From contig JAGYVD010000009.1 in the NCBI GenBank assembly GCA_021209875.1, positions 2,294,001-2,358,000 on the forward strand: a stretch of 64,000 nt of DNA. The letters are read 5' to 3'. This stretch comes from Rosellinia necatrix. Taxonomy: Eukaryota > Ascomycota > Sordariomycetes > Xylariales > Xylariaceae. Every line of letters starts with the position of its first letter. Within the stretch, counting starts at the first letter, position 1. A model generated the notes under the pieces. It searched no databases, was not told where the DNA came from, and saw only the letters and a list, made by a program, of their open reading frames with translations. The position numbers and the translations under genes were made by a program. Positions 45,516 through 57,795 of this stretch are shown here, one piece after another.

Positions 45516-47056
45516 ATTCCTTCTATTTACTCTTTCTTTTCTTATCTATAGATTGTTTATATAATATATTACTTATTATTAAAGCTTTAACTTTTTATTT
45601 ATAACTAATATATTATTATATAACTAAGGTTAGATTAATTATATTAAGCAATTTTATTTTTAAATATTTATTTAGGTTATAACTTTAATAATAATTTATT
45701 TTCAATTTTATAAAATTATTTATTATATAAAATTTTATTTGCTATGATTATTATAGGTCTAGCTGCTATAATTATAATTAACTTGGTGCTGTAAGGCTAA
45801 TAATGCTGTAGGTATTATTACCGGCTCTGATTGCTAACGCAAGGGCTGCTTGTGTACCTGGTGTATAGTTACTATCAAATGGGAATCAGCAGATCACGCA
45901 AGCATCTCTGCAGCACTTAACACTACCTATAGGTCGACAAGGGGCCCTGGTGAATACATAGGGGAAGCAGAGCCTCTCGCTTCAATTCCCGTGTAGTGTA
46001 CTTCAAGACGGGGACGTTGCAGGACCCCCTGGCCAGTCCTGGCCACTCTTCTAGATGTGTCAGTGATGCATCCACACAACCACAACCATCTGTATTGTTA
46101 TTTTACATCTTGATTTTCCAATACAGGCAGACAGCCATCTTTTTGCCAGCCTTCTGTTCCTTTTGCCGACTCATTTTATGTCACTTTGAAGACAGAGACA
46201 CAAATAAACGCTTAGCGGTGATATGATTGAGATTTCCCGCTTAACTAGTCTCTTAATTACATATGCTGATAATTCCCTTTAATCGACACATGGCCGATAG
46301 GGTTGAGTTGCTCAAAGCAACAACAACGTTAACACCAATATCAATGCTAAGAACCTATCCGGGCGATCGAATACTACAATGCTTGATGCAACAGATGTCG
46401 CCAAGATTCTGCAATGCGAGCCTCGACGACCACAGTGTTATAATCAAAACTCTTGCATTATGATACTGTAGGGGAGGTACAACCTATGGTACTTGTGGTT
46501 ACTCGACTTTCGTGTCGATTTACCCTCTTATGTATCCCATCTACAACTTCACTATTTAATTGTAACAAGCATGGTGAGAGCAGCCAACCCGCAGAGTCCC
46601 CCTGCGGTTTCATACCATGGGAATGTGTTGGAGAACATCAATTAACACAATGATTAGTTATCATGAAAAATACCGGATAAATCTCAAGTCAAGAATTCGT
46701 TGGTTAGATCATATCGCTCGCCAGTCCTTCTACCTCGATCAAAGTAATATTAGTTACCTTCACAGACCTTTTTTTTTATCAATCAATTTACCATAGTATA
46801 TAGCGGGATATATAAAGATCTATCTGGAGTTCACTGCTTACACAGACAAATTTAACAATACTACAAGCCGCTGGTAGTAATTTGCTAGGTAACCAATCGT
46901 TACAGTGCCTGGGTAGGCTAGACTCGCGTAATGGTCTAAGACAGTTGGGTGGGTAGGAAGGAAGGAATGTGTACATACCTAGATTTTACTCTTTCTGTTT
47001 TTGCCTGCTACGATAGCCCACTCGTTAACAATTCACCGACCAAGACACACACTCAT

Positions 47057-47058
<2 letters not shown>

Positions 47059-47090
<32 letters not shown>

Positions 47091-47092
47091 CA
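47059..47092. repeat. (CA)n(TA)n microsatellite
   Basis: About twelve CA units directly followed by about six TA units, in non-coding DNA. Confidence 0.9.
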
Positions 47093-49729
47093 GAGACAAA
47101 CACACACCACTGTTGTTCGTCAGTATGTACCTTTGCGTCGAGCAAGCGGGGTTTATGTCGAGCTTCATTCACACCTAGTGTAGTCGGTCTCAGCATATGA
47201 CGGTCTTGCTTGCCTAATTCTAAACTGATTCTAAACATACCAGTTGATGTAACACCCTGGCTCAGGGACGTGACACGGTACATGGGGGTTAATGGTCTTC
47301 ATACACCTACACTCAGAGTCCTTTCAGTGATGCCGCATGGTTGACATACTCACGGCGTCTCTAAGCTATGCTTGGTCTTCTGGTTGCCTAGAGGAATTGG
47401 TAGGTACATAAAAGCCATGTGTTGTTCATACGTCTGCATTAGTAGGGCATCTCGGTGTACGAACCGATGTTCCCTCCGGTAGTAAAGAGGAAGGGCATAA
47501 TACAGGCACCATCTCATGTAGGTGCATACCCAGGTAAGCAAGTAGATAGGTAGATAGTGAACTACACGAGAACGCACACCACTGGTTCAGCCCTAATAAC
47601 TCTTGCGATTGTCCTATATAACTACACTACTACCAAGTACTATAGAATGGCCATCATGCACCAGGGTTTGCAGGTATAACATGGCAGGTCGACTGGTCGG
47701 TCAGGGAACGTCGGGGGGATGCGAGTAGCATTGTTGGTAACTGCAAGTAGTGTGCATAGCCACCTACCTCAGGGAGGAAAAGCCAATCCTGGCAAGCCAA
47801 GGCCTGTAGTCGAACCATAGAGATTTTCATTTGGTCGAAGATGCTTGACACGTTTGACGTTTTGGTGTTGGACGGAAGGTCCACGGTTCTCCCACACTAA
47901 ATACTATGTATAGTTATATGTATAGTTATATGTATATAATATGTACTATACACCGTACTGTAGGCAAGTAGTATTCCAATATTAACCACCTGCCTGCCTG
48001 CCTGTAGTACCTACCTACTGACCCTGACGCCGGCGAGGAACCAGGAAATGCCCACGAAACCTCAACTCAAGTGCCAAGGGCCAAAGTCTCGGCAAAGGCA
48101 GCCAGCCGATTTGAGTATCTCTCGCATGCCGAGGGCAACGGCAAAGAGAGCTCACCATACACATACATACATGGTAGGCTGGTAGCAGGTGGGAATGCTG
48201 AATGGTGTCGAAGTGGTGGGTGGCCTCTGGCTACCTACCTACCTAAGGTAGGGTACCTGAGGATTTAGGTATTCTACTACTGCGCCCAGCCAATTGAGCC
48301 GGTACCTAGGTAGCTTTGGCGTAGTGTATGCAGCGTGGGCGCGGAGATATGGTAGTACCTAGGTCAGTAAGTAGATGCGCTCCATACCCTCCTACCTGGA
48401 GGGATGGCGGGATCCATGTTGGTCCAGGCCACGGCACATACAGGCCGCACAAACCATACCTCGGTACCTAATCCATGCTGAGGTAGGGGTTGAGGTACAC
48501 TACTACCTACCTACATATGTATCATGCATTCATTAAGCTGGGAGGCTCGTCCCCACCTCAAGTAGGTACCCAACAGTACTCCATTACCCCATAACAGATA
48601 CCTACTACCTAAATACGTACTCGCTCCTCGGCAGTTCCTCCAACAGACTCTTCAGCTAACTACAACATATACTTGTAGGTAGTTACTCCATAAAGAGGAA
48701 AAACTGGTTTTCACACATATTGGAGGCCCTCTCCTGGGTAGCGCCCGATGCACTACGTGAGCCACCTGTCCCCTACTTCAACCACGCCAGGCTAGGCACC
48801 GCACAAATAGGTAGTTATGGCATTGAGGTTGTAACCATAGTTTCTGCTGCCGTAGCCCTTGCGACACCAACACTCGGGGTTCCTGGCGGGCCGATGGGAC
48901 TCTTCCTGACCATCAACATCAGCCAGTATATCCGGCACGTAACGTGCTCTACATTCAGCTCTCCGGCTTTGTTTGGAAATGATAACATGGCGTCCTGGTT
49001 AAACCCAAGTTTCCAACACACCACACCACATGGATAGAGCGCGCGGCTCTTCGGGACACCTATTTCTCCAGCAGATCCCGAGGATATCTCTGTTGAGCGG
49101 GCCGGCGCTCGTCATCTTGGGTGCGGCCTTGACAGAGCCAAGCCTGATCACTGGCCTGGTCATGTGCTGCTCCCACCATCCGTGCTATGCCAGGTAGGTT
49201 GGACGTGACGTCGGGCGAGCAGTCAACATCAAGGTGTCAAGACTCGAGAAGAGATCGGAGCCCTCTCCTCCAATGGGGAGTGTAGATTAATTCCCATTTG
49301 CTTCTGGGGTGTGTGGCACGGCATGACGCCGTCTTCCCTGGACGAGTTACAAAGTTATTGCGTCTCCCTATCCTAGTCAGACTCTCAGAAAATCATGTTC
49401 GCGGGCTTAGTGATCATTCGCGTTGAAACGTGGAACAGGGAAAGACACCCGATTCGCGCTTGTCAAGGTTCCGTCAGCACTATTGTGTCCGAACTAAAGC
49501 TTGACCCGGGCAGTCGGTGAAACGTCGTCCTAGCACTCACTAGAAAGGTACCTCACGATACATTACTAATTATGGACCGTGGCCGTCATCAGCTGGACAC
49601 CGAAAATGTTGGTGGTGCAAAAGGTATATTAATTTCACAACTCAGCCAACACCTCCAAGCCTTACCCGGGCACGGCGTTGCGCTGGATGGACAAGGCTGC
49701 AAGAATTCATGCATGGCAAGGTGGGTGCG

Positions 49730-50140
49730 TCACATCGCGGGCTTGTGCGCGGATGCACGCGAGAAGCAAGCCACCCATCTCATCCATCTCGACTCACAGG
49801 GAGATTCCATTTTCCTTTGCCCAGCTGCAACGGTGACCCGCCAGGCTCCATGCTTCGCGTCCATAACAGGGACGATGGATGGCCAGGGAAGGGCTCCTAG
49901 GCCTATGCTTACCTCCCGCCTGGGACCATTTTGATCGCTATTGGTGAAGTAATCCTTGCCGTGATTCCATAGGCGCGCACGCTCGACGATACGAGTCAGG
50001 TAACTCGGGCACAGATGTGATGTTGGAGACGTCCTCGGAATTGAATCACATCCTGTGCTGGTTTTCGGGAGAATATAGACCTTATGGTAGGTAGCATGTG
50101 CTGCCTCCTTCTCTGTCGTCCTCGCAAGATACCTCGACAT
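49730..50140 (-). CDS. Possible gene of unknown function (first exon candidate)
   Basis: A 136-codon frame starts with an ATG at 50138-50140. The first part reads protein-like, including RARLWNHGKDYFTNSDQNGP then RRE, where a good donor (GAG|GTAAGC, near 49915) follows. Residues after the donor would then be intron. I could not find a matching second exon with confidence. A plus-strand frame (49572-49934) overlaps its 3' half. No domain is recognised. Confidence 0.25.
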   Translation of the reverse strand: MSRYLARTTEKEAAHATYHKVYILPKTSTGCDSIPRTSPTSHLCPSYLTRIVERARLWNHGKDYFTNSDQNGPRREVSIGLGALPWPSIVPVMDAKHGAWRVTVAAGQRKMESPCESRWMRWVACFSRASAHKPAM

Positions 50141-52119
50141 AATGCTGTGTTGGTCACAAGGTTGGGAACCGGGTTTTTCAGTCAGCTATCTATCTACCCA
50201 GGCTAGCTCATTCGACAGCGCGATTTGCGCTGACAAGGACTCTCCAGATATGTAGCGAGGCTGTGCACCCATCTATCTAAGGATCCCTGTTGTCACTCGT
50301 CGCTCCCCCTCGCGCTTTTGATTCACCGTCATGGTAAGCTCACCGAGGTATTCGGTGTTTCTAGAGCGAACCCCATGTCCGCCCAAGGTGATGGCCATCT
50401 TCTTAGTGCAATGCCCATCCCGAAAGCCAAACTACTGAGGCTGTTTTTAGAGTAGGAGTTCCCAGCATGATTCTACAACTAGTAACCCAAACTTCGGTTT
50501 AAAGACGCCTGCCTGACCACTACGATGTCTCACCACAAATCTTCTACGGTATGTACATGCATGGTACAATGCATATATGCCCCTCTCTAAGATTCGGAAT
50601 GTCTGGGATCCTTCTAGCCCGGCAGCGGCACACGAATGCCCAATAAGACATGATCAAGGAAAGCTTGGGAATGCCACGTTGTGCTTGGTGCTTATTATAG
50701 GAGAGGTGAACCGTGGTAGGCTCTGAAGAAACCTGCCAGGGGATCACAACGATGTAGGATTTCCCTAACTCTTGCTATGCTGAGATCCTTCCCTACGACC
50801 TGAAACTTGATAGGAAGTGGGGGAGGGCAAAAGAAAAGGAAAACAAAAAAAAAAAAAAAGGGGGGAGGGAGGGGAGGGTGTGGGAACGAGAAGGAGGGGG
50901 AATGGGGGCGCTTAGACACCCGTATTAGATTAGATATATAGGTACGATTACGAGGCCTTGCGATAGAACAAACACATCCCTGGAATTAGCCATTTAATCT
51001 TTCTCTAGGTTAGTTTCCGAGGATAGATAATTACCACTCTAAGAAGGAGCACCGGAATCGGAGAATATCCCCCCACACGAAAGCATTGGGCCAACCCAGA
51101 CGGATAGATGGGCTGAGTTGAGACCTCCGGACACATATTTAGAGATGACGAAAGGCACTACATTGCTAGATAGCTAGCCTTAGTCACCCGTTCCCGGGTT
51201 GATTGAACACAGTCGAAGATGCACAGAAAAGTTAGAAACCTGGTGCCTGGGCCCCGACTGCCTATCAAGAATGCATGTGCGTCTCATTCCCATGCGGCTA
51301 GTCATGTAGGCGAAGTAAGCGGCGTCTTGCAGTTGCATTACGACGAACGAGTGATCTCGCCAATGCGCCTGCTCGCCGCCGCTAGACCACATAGCCATCC
51401 GCGCGGGCGTTACGGGATAGGCGTTACGGGATACCCCGTCAAAGGGGCCATCCACGCTCACTCCACTTAAATGATGGCGCGAAGAACCGGCGGCGGAGGA
51501 TGGCGGAGAGCAGCCTCGCGCCCGGGCCGGCAATGTGAATGTCTTATAGCCATAGGTGGATATGGCCTTCCACAGCGCCTTGGAGGGGCCTTTAGGTAGG
51601 TAGGTAAAGAAATAAAAGCACCTAAACAGCAACGGCGGAAGCACACACCAACTCGCGTGCCCGGGCGCTTTCCGGTTGAAGGGGTCCCTGCCTCCCACGC
51701 CGCATAACGCATATCGTGCTTCCCCTCGGTGGTAACTACTTGTCCCCCATGCACACGGAAGGAAGAAGTAGCAGCTTCCAGCTTCCCGCTGTACGTGTCA
51801 TCTGTCATCTGTCATCGTCCCACCTGCCATTGTCCCACTGGCAATGAATTCCCAATGTCGTCGGGCCTCGACGGTCAGACACCAGCCATTTCAAGGTGCT
51901 GTCCCAAATAGCTGATCCTTTCGGTTCCAGCCAACTGGCCTGCCTTTCTGACTCGTTCTTCCGTTTGCCTGCTCGTCACTCCACGTCATCCCACATCACA
52001 GCGCAACTGATTAGGCTGCCCCGGCTACCATGGGCCTCTTCAGCGACTTGTAGGACTCTGTTGCCGGATTCACTAGAGACGCCCGGAGTATCCTCTGGCC
52101 CAGGCAGGGCGAAGGCGGA

Positions 52120-53512
52120 ATGTACAGGTTCAAAGACAAGAGACCACACAGATGGTCACCGCACTATTCGAGCCCTGACGTCGGTGGTTCGGCATCCCTA
52201 CATTTGCACCCCTCGGCGACTAGGTGTATCGAATGGCCGACTATACCCAGAGGGGTGGCCCGACTTTCTGTTAGACTGGGCCTGTTGTTGACGAGTGCTG
52301 GGTTTCTCATATTATACTTCTGCCCAAGCGCGTTTTTTGGGCTGAAGGATGTACTGCACGACGGGCAGCCACGGTGCGACTATTCCCTCGGTATGGGTTC
52401 ACTAGCACGATCAGATGAACTCTTCAATACGTTTGCCGGTTACAAGCATTTCGGCGAGAAATGCAACATTTCATCCCTCGATCTTCACCTCCCGTACGCA
52501 CCCATCTGCCCTAACCGAGCCGCCATGTTAACGGCCATGTCAACGGGTGGCCGTATCGGCCGAGACGCGCCGTATACCCCGCGTGGTTGTGATATGCAGT
52601 GGTACACGACTGAAGAAGTGTGTGAAATCCTGGGACGGTTCTCCCAGGTCGTTCTCGTAGGCGACTCCATGCTACGGCATGTCATCGGCGCGCTCAACGT
52701 CATAATGCGCGAGAATTTAGGGTCGGGTGGTGTCACGGACTGGAACTTTGACGCTCGGGAGAGGCAAGAAAAGGCTTCGGGCGAAGTCCGATAGCACCAT
52801 GCTAACAACAGAATACAGGGAGCGGTGCTTCTGCAATGACCAATTCGACGTTACAGACTGCTCGGTCCAAGGAATCTACAAGACGGAAGACGTCATCAAG
52901 CACGATCCATTTAGTTTAGTCTGTCCCCGTCTACTGCCGGGTTGGTCAACGGACCTGCGAAGTACGCCCGCGTCATATTACCCGCTCATGTTTTGATTCT
53001 AGGGTCTGATGGATGCTGACGGAGCTCTAGTGGAGCAAATGGTGCGCTATCCCATGGAGGAGGTTGAGCTTGAGCGCCTAGAAATGGCCATAGACACGAA
53101 CCCGAGCTCGCGAAAGGCATTCATTCTCGGCCACGGATTATGGAATGACCTTGAAATAGACAAGTCTAAAGCTTGGATGGACGCGGTAATCAAGGTGATC
53201 GACTCGAAGCTGAGGCTCCGCATGCGCCTAAGGACACTCCGGCAGGGAAGGAACATGCCAATCCTGTTGATGACGCCCAATGCCGCGGGCGAGAAAAAGT
53301 CAGACGAGTTCCTTGTCACGCAAGGCAATAAGGCCCTTGTTCGTTTCGAGCGCTCGATGGCACGGGAAGCCGCCAGGCAGCGGATTGACCACCTCGGGAC
53401 GTGGAACATGTCGATACAGGCGAACCTATATGATGGCGTGCACATGGATATGCGAGGCAACCTACTGAAAGCCATGATGGTGGTGAATTGGCTAAACTTA
53501 CTGGAGGGGTGA
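52120..53512 (+). CDS. PC-esterase-like (GDSL/SGNH-type) type II membrane protein
   Basis: Three exons: 52120-52763, 52819-52961 and 53031-53512, total 1269 nt or 422 residues. The N-terminus is basic and cytosolic-like, followed by one membrane span (SVRLGLLLTSAGFLILYFCP, about residues 50-69), so the rest should be lumenal or extracellular. The catalytic-type motifs are VVLVGDSMLRH (GDS at 181-183, nucleophile Ser183) and a C-terminal DGVH (Asp397, His400), as in PC-esterase and trichome-birefringence-like acyl-modifying enzymes. Between them are CFCNDQFD, ILGHGLWNDLEID and HLGTWNMS, which I associate with a fungal family of such proteins. The likely role is adding or removing acyl groups on glycans in the secretory pathway; this is inferred. 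Intron 1 (52764-52818) is a GC-AG intron. Intron 2 is 52962-53030. Confidence 0.75.
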
Positions 53513-55595
53513 GGAGGTGGCACAGACGCAACTCTCTCTCCCGCGCCGAAACGGTCATGCGACGGACGTGACAGTATGAACTCGAAACTTGCTGGCGATC
53601 CTGAGAGGGTTTGCGACCGAGCGGGATGCAGGCATATTTTATTCTGGGTTTGACGGAGTCGGAATGAGTAGTTAACCTATATCATTTGTAACATATATCT
53701 TAGCTCGTCAAGAGTCAGCGTCTCGACATTTCATCATACTAGGTATACAAGCATGGGCACAATTTATTACCTTCAAGCTTTGACGTGAGGAGAGTTTTGT
53801 TTGGGCAGAACTTGGTCTAGATTAATCCGAGGATTTCTTTTCCGCAGCGGACCTTTGGGACAGGGATTGGTGAGTATCGGAGCGCAAGGTATGTGCTCTT
53901 GAGGAACTCTCCGACCATAGACTCTCTCGAATGCGAGTGAAGTTCCGAGGAGAAAGAAAGAAAGAAAGAAAGAAACGACAATCCAAGTCTCTCATGATAT
54001 CATATCCGCCCCCCGCCAGCGACGCTACACTACACTAGCCTTCTATATATAGCAACATGCCTAATTAGCGAACAGGCCGGCCATGCGCGACTCATAGGCG
54101 GATACGACACGTGGGGATGGATGTACAGGTCCGTACGGAGTACATTACATGTTCGCTACGCTTTACACAATAGCGATTTACATCAGGTCAGGCCATCCAC
54201 ATTCACAAAATCTGATTGGGGATCGGAAGACAAATCGGATCCGGTTCTCTGGTCGGCTCACCCGGTCACTCAGTGTAGTTTGTAAGTCAGTCGGGGTTGG
54301 TAAGTAACGGATTGACCTAGATCGATTGCTTGGCTTAGCTTGGCTTAGCTTGGCTTGGGTTTATTTCTAGTCTCATTATAACTTAAGTAAATATAACCAT
54401 GCTACGCGCGCCTGTGCACGAAAGCATATGCGGTGTGCGAGTGCAAGTTTTGTACCAGCCAGGCAGTGAGCTGCAGAACTACCTACAACCAAGTAGCTAT
54501 GTGGTGTACCGTGCATTGTATTATGTGTATGTATATATGTATGTATGTATGTATGTATGCTGGCACGTGGTCATTCCCCTTGCCTTGGGTCGTCCCCCCG
54601 GCCCCTCCCCCCCTTGTCTGCAGCGATCGTGGGAACCCCCGACCAAATGGTCGGGTTGCTCTGTTTCGGTTCGCATTAAGTGGCTGCATGGCGGCCATGG
54701 TCACTTGGCCGGACCTTGACGACGACGACGACGATCATGACGCCTGGCCGGGTCGTCTCAAACTTGCGCTACGGCGGCGCTAGCACTAACACCTAGCCGC
54801 AAAAGCTAACTATCCACATAGTGTACATATGTATACGTATGTATGTATGTGTGTATGTATGTATGTATGTATGGATGGATGGATGGATGGGTGTAAGTGT
54901 GCCAGGAAGTTTGTAGGCAGGCACGTCTACAACCGCGCTGGGTTTAGCCACACACGGTACGCACGCACGGCCGACCGACTACCTACATCATGCACGCGGG
55001 CCAGCTAACCTTGACTTGGGTAAACTAGCCTTGGGTTGCTAAGGAGAAAGTAGGTTGACTAGCCTCAAGTTGGTATGTATGCACATACATACTAAGCAGG
55101 AGGTTGTCTCTCTAGTATCTACACGGGCTAGCTTCAGAGCATGAGGACGACTGAGGACGCCAGAAACTCCACTTTCCTGATTATGATTATACGCTTCCCG
55201 GCGAAGATGCGTCGTTCGGATTCCTTGTTTACTATTCGCCGGGGTTGGTTACTTGGTTGTCGTCTCCTTCCCATCGCACGCGTCGCTCCTCCCTGCTTTT
55301 CGTTCGGAATCGTATCCTCACCCATATCCACCCTCCCCCTCCAGCTTCTGCAACCATCACGACCACTAACCGCTACCACGTGGCCTTGCCGAGCCGGGGG
55401 GTTATGTGTGACCGCGTGCGATGCAATCTGCTTTGCTCGACTTGCCTTGCTCCGTTGAAGCCGGTCGCGAATTAACCCGATTTGTCCTTTAGTCGTTTTC
55501 ATTATTTTCTATTTTATTTGGCTTATGTACTTTGTTTCTGCTGCTTCGTTGACACAACCTTCCCCTTGTTCCCAATTGCATTACTCGCGTTATCT
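53513..55595. other. Intergenic, about 2 kb, with several microsatellites
   Basis: (GAAA)n at about 53955-53976; three copies of CTTGGCTTAG at about 54331-54358; (TATG)n at 54526-54559; (GTAT)n then (GGAT)n at 54834-54890. (GAC)n at 54718-54733 gives an Asp run in an open frame I do not believe. 55480-55595 should be the leader of the methyltransferase gene. Confidence 0.5.
54526..54890. repeat. TATG / GGAT microsatellites
   Basis: Two separate arrays, 54526-54559 and 54834-54890. The second changes from GTAT to GGAT units at its right end. Confidence 0.85.
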
Positions 55596-57632
55596 ATGCA
55601 AACCCCCGGAGACGACGCCATGGCCTCGGAGACGGATTCGGGCAACGTGTTCGACATGGCCCCCGAAGATCCGCGGCGACACAACTACGCGGAGGACCTG
55701 GGCCAGCAACAGCCAGATCGGCTGGAGGTCGACGAATTTGATGTCAGTTCCCGTCCTAGTTCGGCCCCTCACGCTCGGTAGACGGTAGCTGGTTTCGTGG
55801 CCATACTGTCTCTGATTCCGTCGTTCATAATATGCGGTGCCCCTTCTCTTTTTTCCTTTATGGCGGCAATGATAACTATTGCTTGGGAGGTGTTGCGTAA
55901 GTCTAGAATGAGGAAGGAGCCCAGAGTTGACGAGGTGGTGTTCCCCCGTGTGCAGGACTGGGATGGCGACTCTGCCCTAGGCGGCATGAGCCACTTGTAA
56001 GCGATCAAAAGAGAAGACCCCCGGCAATGCCGGCTTCGGGAACCCCTACTGACATAAGCCGGGGGCCATATAGCTCATCAACGCAGAGCGTTAGTAGTAG
56101 TATATACGACCATGTGGAGGAGAATGGGCGGACGTATCACCGGTTCAAGGAGGGCAAATACTTACTGCCAAACGACGAGGTACTTATACCGCAGACTCAC
56201 ATATTATATACATGAGCCGCGATGCTGATTATTCCTTTTAGAAAGAGCAGACGAGACTGGGTAGGTAGCATATTCACTGAAGCATGTGGACATGTGGTGC
56301 CGAGTCTGTAAACTCACTCACATAATCGTCCAGATTTCCAACACCAGTTATACACGGCTGTTCTAAATGGAAAATTGTACATATCGCCGATCAACCACGA
56401 CTGTCTTAGAAACGTCCTCGACATCGGCACGGGGACGGGCATATGGGCCATCGAATTCGGTAATACGACTAATATTCTAAACTCCGATCCAACGGCTTTC
56501 TACCTCCGGGGTGAAAGTGAACTGGAATGGGAGGTGGGAGAAAGCCTCGGAAGTGCTAATCTCTCGTCTTAATCTAGCTCTCGAACACCCAGGCGCTCAC
56601 GTCACCGGTATCGATCTGAGCCCCATTCAACCAAGCTAGTACGTTTTATGAATAGTTATTATATATGAGGGAGTCGTGTTGGATCCCACGGTTCCGTTTA
56701 CTTACACGTACTTTCATCATCGTGCTTCCCCTGCTAATTCGGACCGCGCCCAGCACACCGCCGAACGTCACCTTCGAGATCTGCGACGCCGAGGACGAGT
56801 GGAGCTTCCGGCAGCCCTTCGATTTCATCCATAGTGAGCGAGCACCACCAACCCCACGCACGAAACCCTCTTTTCTTTCTTTCTTTCTCTCTCTCTCTCT
56901 CTCTCTCCCTTAAAAGCTCAACCTAGCTTCTTTTTTTTTTCCCCTTTTTATATAAGACTGACAACAACCACGAAATGTAGTGCGCGCGATGGTGACCTGC
57001 TTTCGGAACCCGCAGGCCGTGTTCGCCGAGGCCTACCGGTGCCTGGCACCGGGGGGGTACCTCGAGATCCGGGACCCGATCATGCCGTTCCAATTCCTCA
57101 CGCCCCCGGCGGAAGAGGGCGGTAGCGGTAGCAGTAACGGTGGCGCGGGCTGCGCGCTGCGGGAGTGGTGCGACCTGCTGATGGAGGCGGCGCGGCGGTC
57201 GGGGCGCGACTGGGGCGCGGCGGCGCGGTACGGGCGGATGCTGGCGGGGCTCGGGTTCGCCGACGTCACGGAGCGCCGCGAGGCCATGGCCCTCAGCCCC
57301 TGGGTCAAGGGCCGCCACAACAAGCACCTCAGCCTCCTGCTGCAGCACGACGTCCTCGGCATGCTCGAGCCCGTCTCCATGGCCCTCTTCACCCGCGTCC
57401 TCGGCTGGGACGCCCGCCGCGTCCTGGACTACCTCGAGCGCGTCAAGCAGGACGTCCAGGACACCAAGGTCCACGCGTACTCTGAAGGGTGAATTCTTCC
57501 CCTCCGCCCCTTTCTTTATTTATTTTTATGTTTTCATCTTCATCTCTTTTATCTTCTCTTCCACTTACAGCACTAACAAGCACATATGATAGGGTTCACA
57601 TCTATGCCCGAAAACCTTATGATCCAAGTTAA
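55596..57632 (+). CDS. LaeA-like SAM-dependent methyltransferase, nine exons
   Basis: Exons: 55596-55742, 55956-55996, 56059-56179, 56242-56260, 56334-56459, 56578-56638, 56754-56833, 56981-57488 and 57593-57632. They total 1143 nt, or 380 residues, and every junction keeps frame. The sequence carries GRTYHRFKEGKYLLPNDE, the SAM-binding motif LDIGTGTGIWAIEF (138-147), HVTGIDLSPIQPS, EICDAEDEW, FDFIHMRAM and a C-terminal HIYARKP. This is the order found in LaeA and related fungal TAM-domain methyltransferases. LaeA acts in the nucleus with velvet proteins to control secondary metabolism; relatives are often cluster-linked or of unknown role, so I use LaeA-like only. Exon 4 is a 19-nt microexon. 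Exon 8 is GC-rich compared with the upstream exons. The next gene, a Zn2Cys6 factor, converges on it with only 163 bp between. Confidence 0.88.
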
Positions 57633-57795
57633 GGCTCATCTAGAACTGAGTAGCTTGGTTCACAATTATGTCTATGAGATATCCCGCTCCCGCGGACAAG
57701 GAAGGGTCTCAGCAAATGGTTCTTCCATTATCTAATAAGAAGGCAGCACAAGCATACTGCATTGTATAAAAACAAAACCCCAGATACGCGAAAAA

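Larger units (their letters stand above)
41400..45830. mobile_element. Nested, decayed transposable-element region (AT-rich block)
   Basis: About 4.4 kb of repeats inserted in one another. It contains: four copies of a double-hairpin repeat (41723-41905, 44745-44929, 44985-45161 in + orientation, and 42577-42724 inverted); a solo LTR (42293-42565); two decayed LTR copies (41905-42044 in +, 44260-about 44445 in -); and a further repeat pair (42045-42260 and 45305-45515). Near-pure A/T stretches lie at 41440-41740, 42235-42290, 44645-44760, 44930-45060 and 45530-45780. Copies differ largely by C to T and G to A changes. No intact open frame for a transposase, integrase or reverse transcriptase remains. 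Confidence 0.8.
45831..52119. other. Gene-poor region, about 6.3 kb, no confident gene
   Basis: 47059-47092 is (CA)n followed by (TA)n. TACCTACC motifs are dense at 48000-48020, 48230-48370 and 48490-48620. Open frames at 48720-49037 and 51180-51698 lack ATG starts. The best candidate is minus 50140-49934 (ATG present, GAG|GTAAGC donor), listed separately. 50830-50880 is a G/A-rich tract with an A16 run. Confidence 0.4.

Noticed and set aside
53009..53512. Separate gene starting at ATG 53009
   Set aside because: The frame matches the preceding exon, and an intron at 52962-53030 removes the two stops. GLWNDLE and DGVH belong to the same PC-esterase-like protein.
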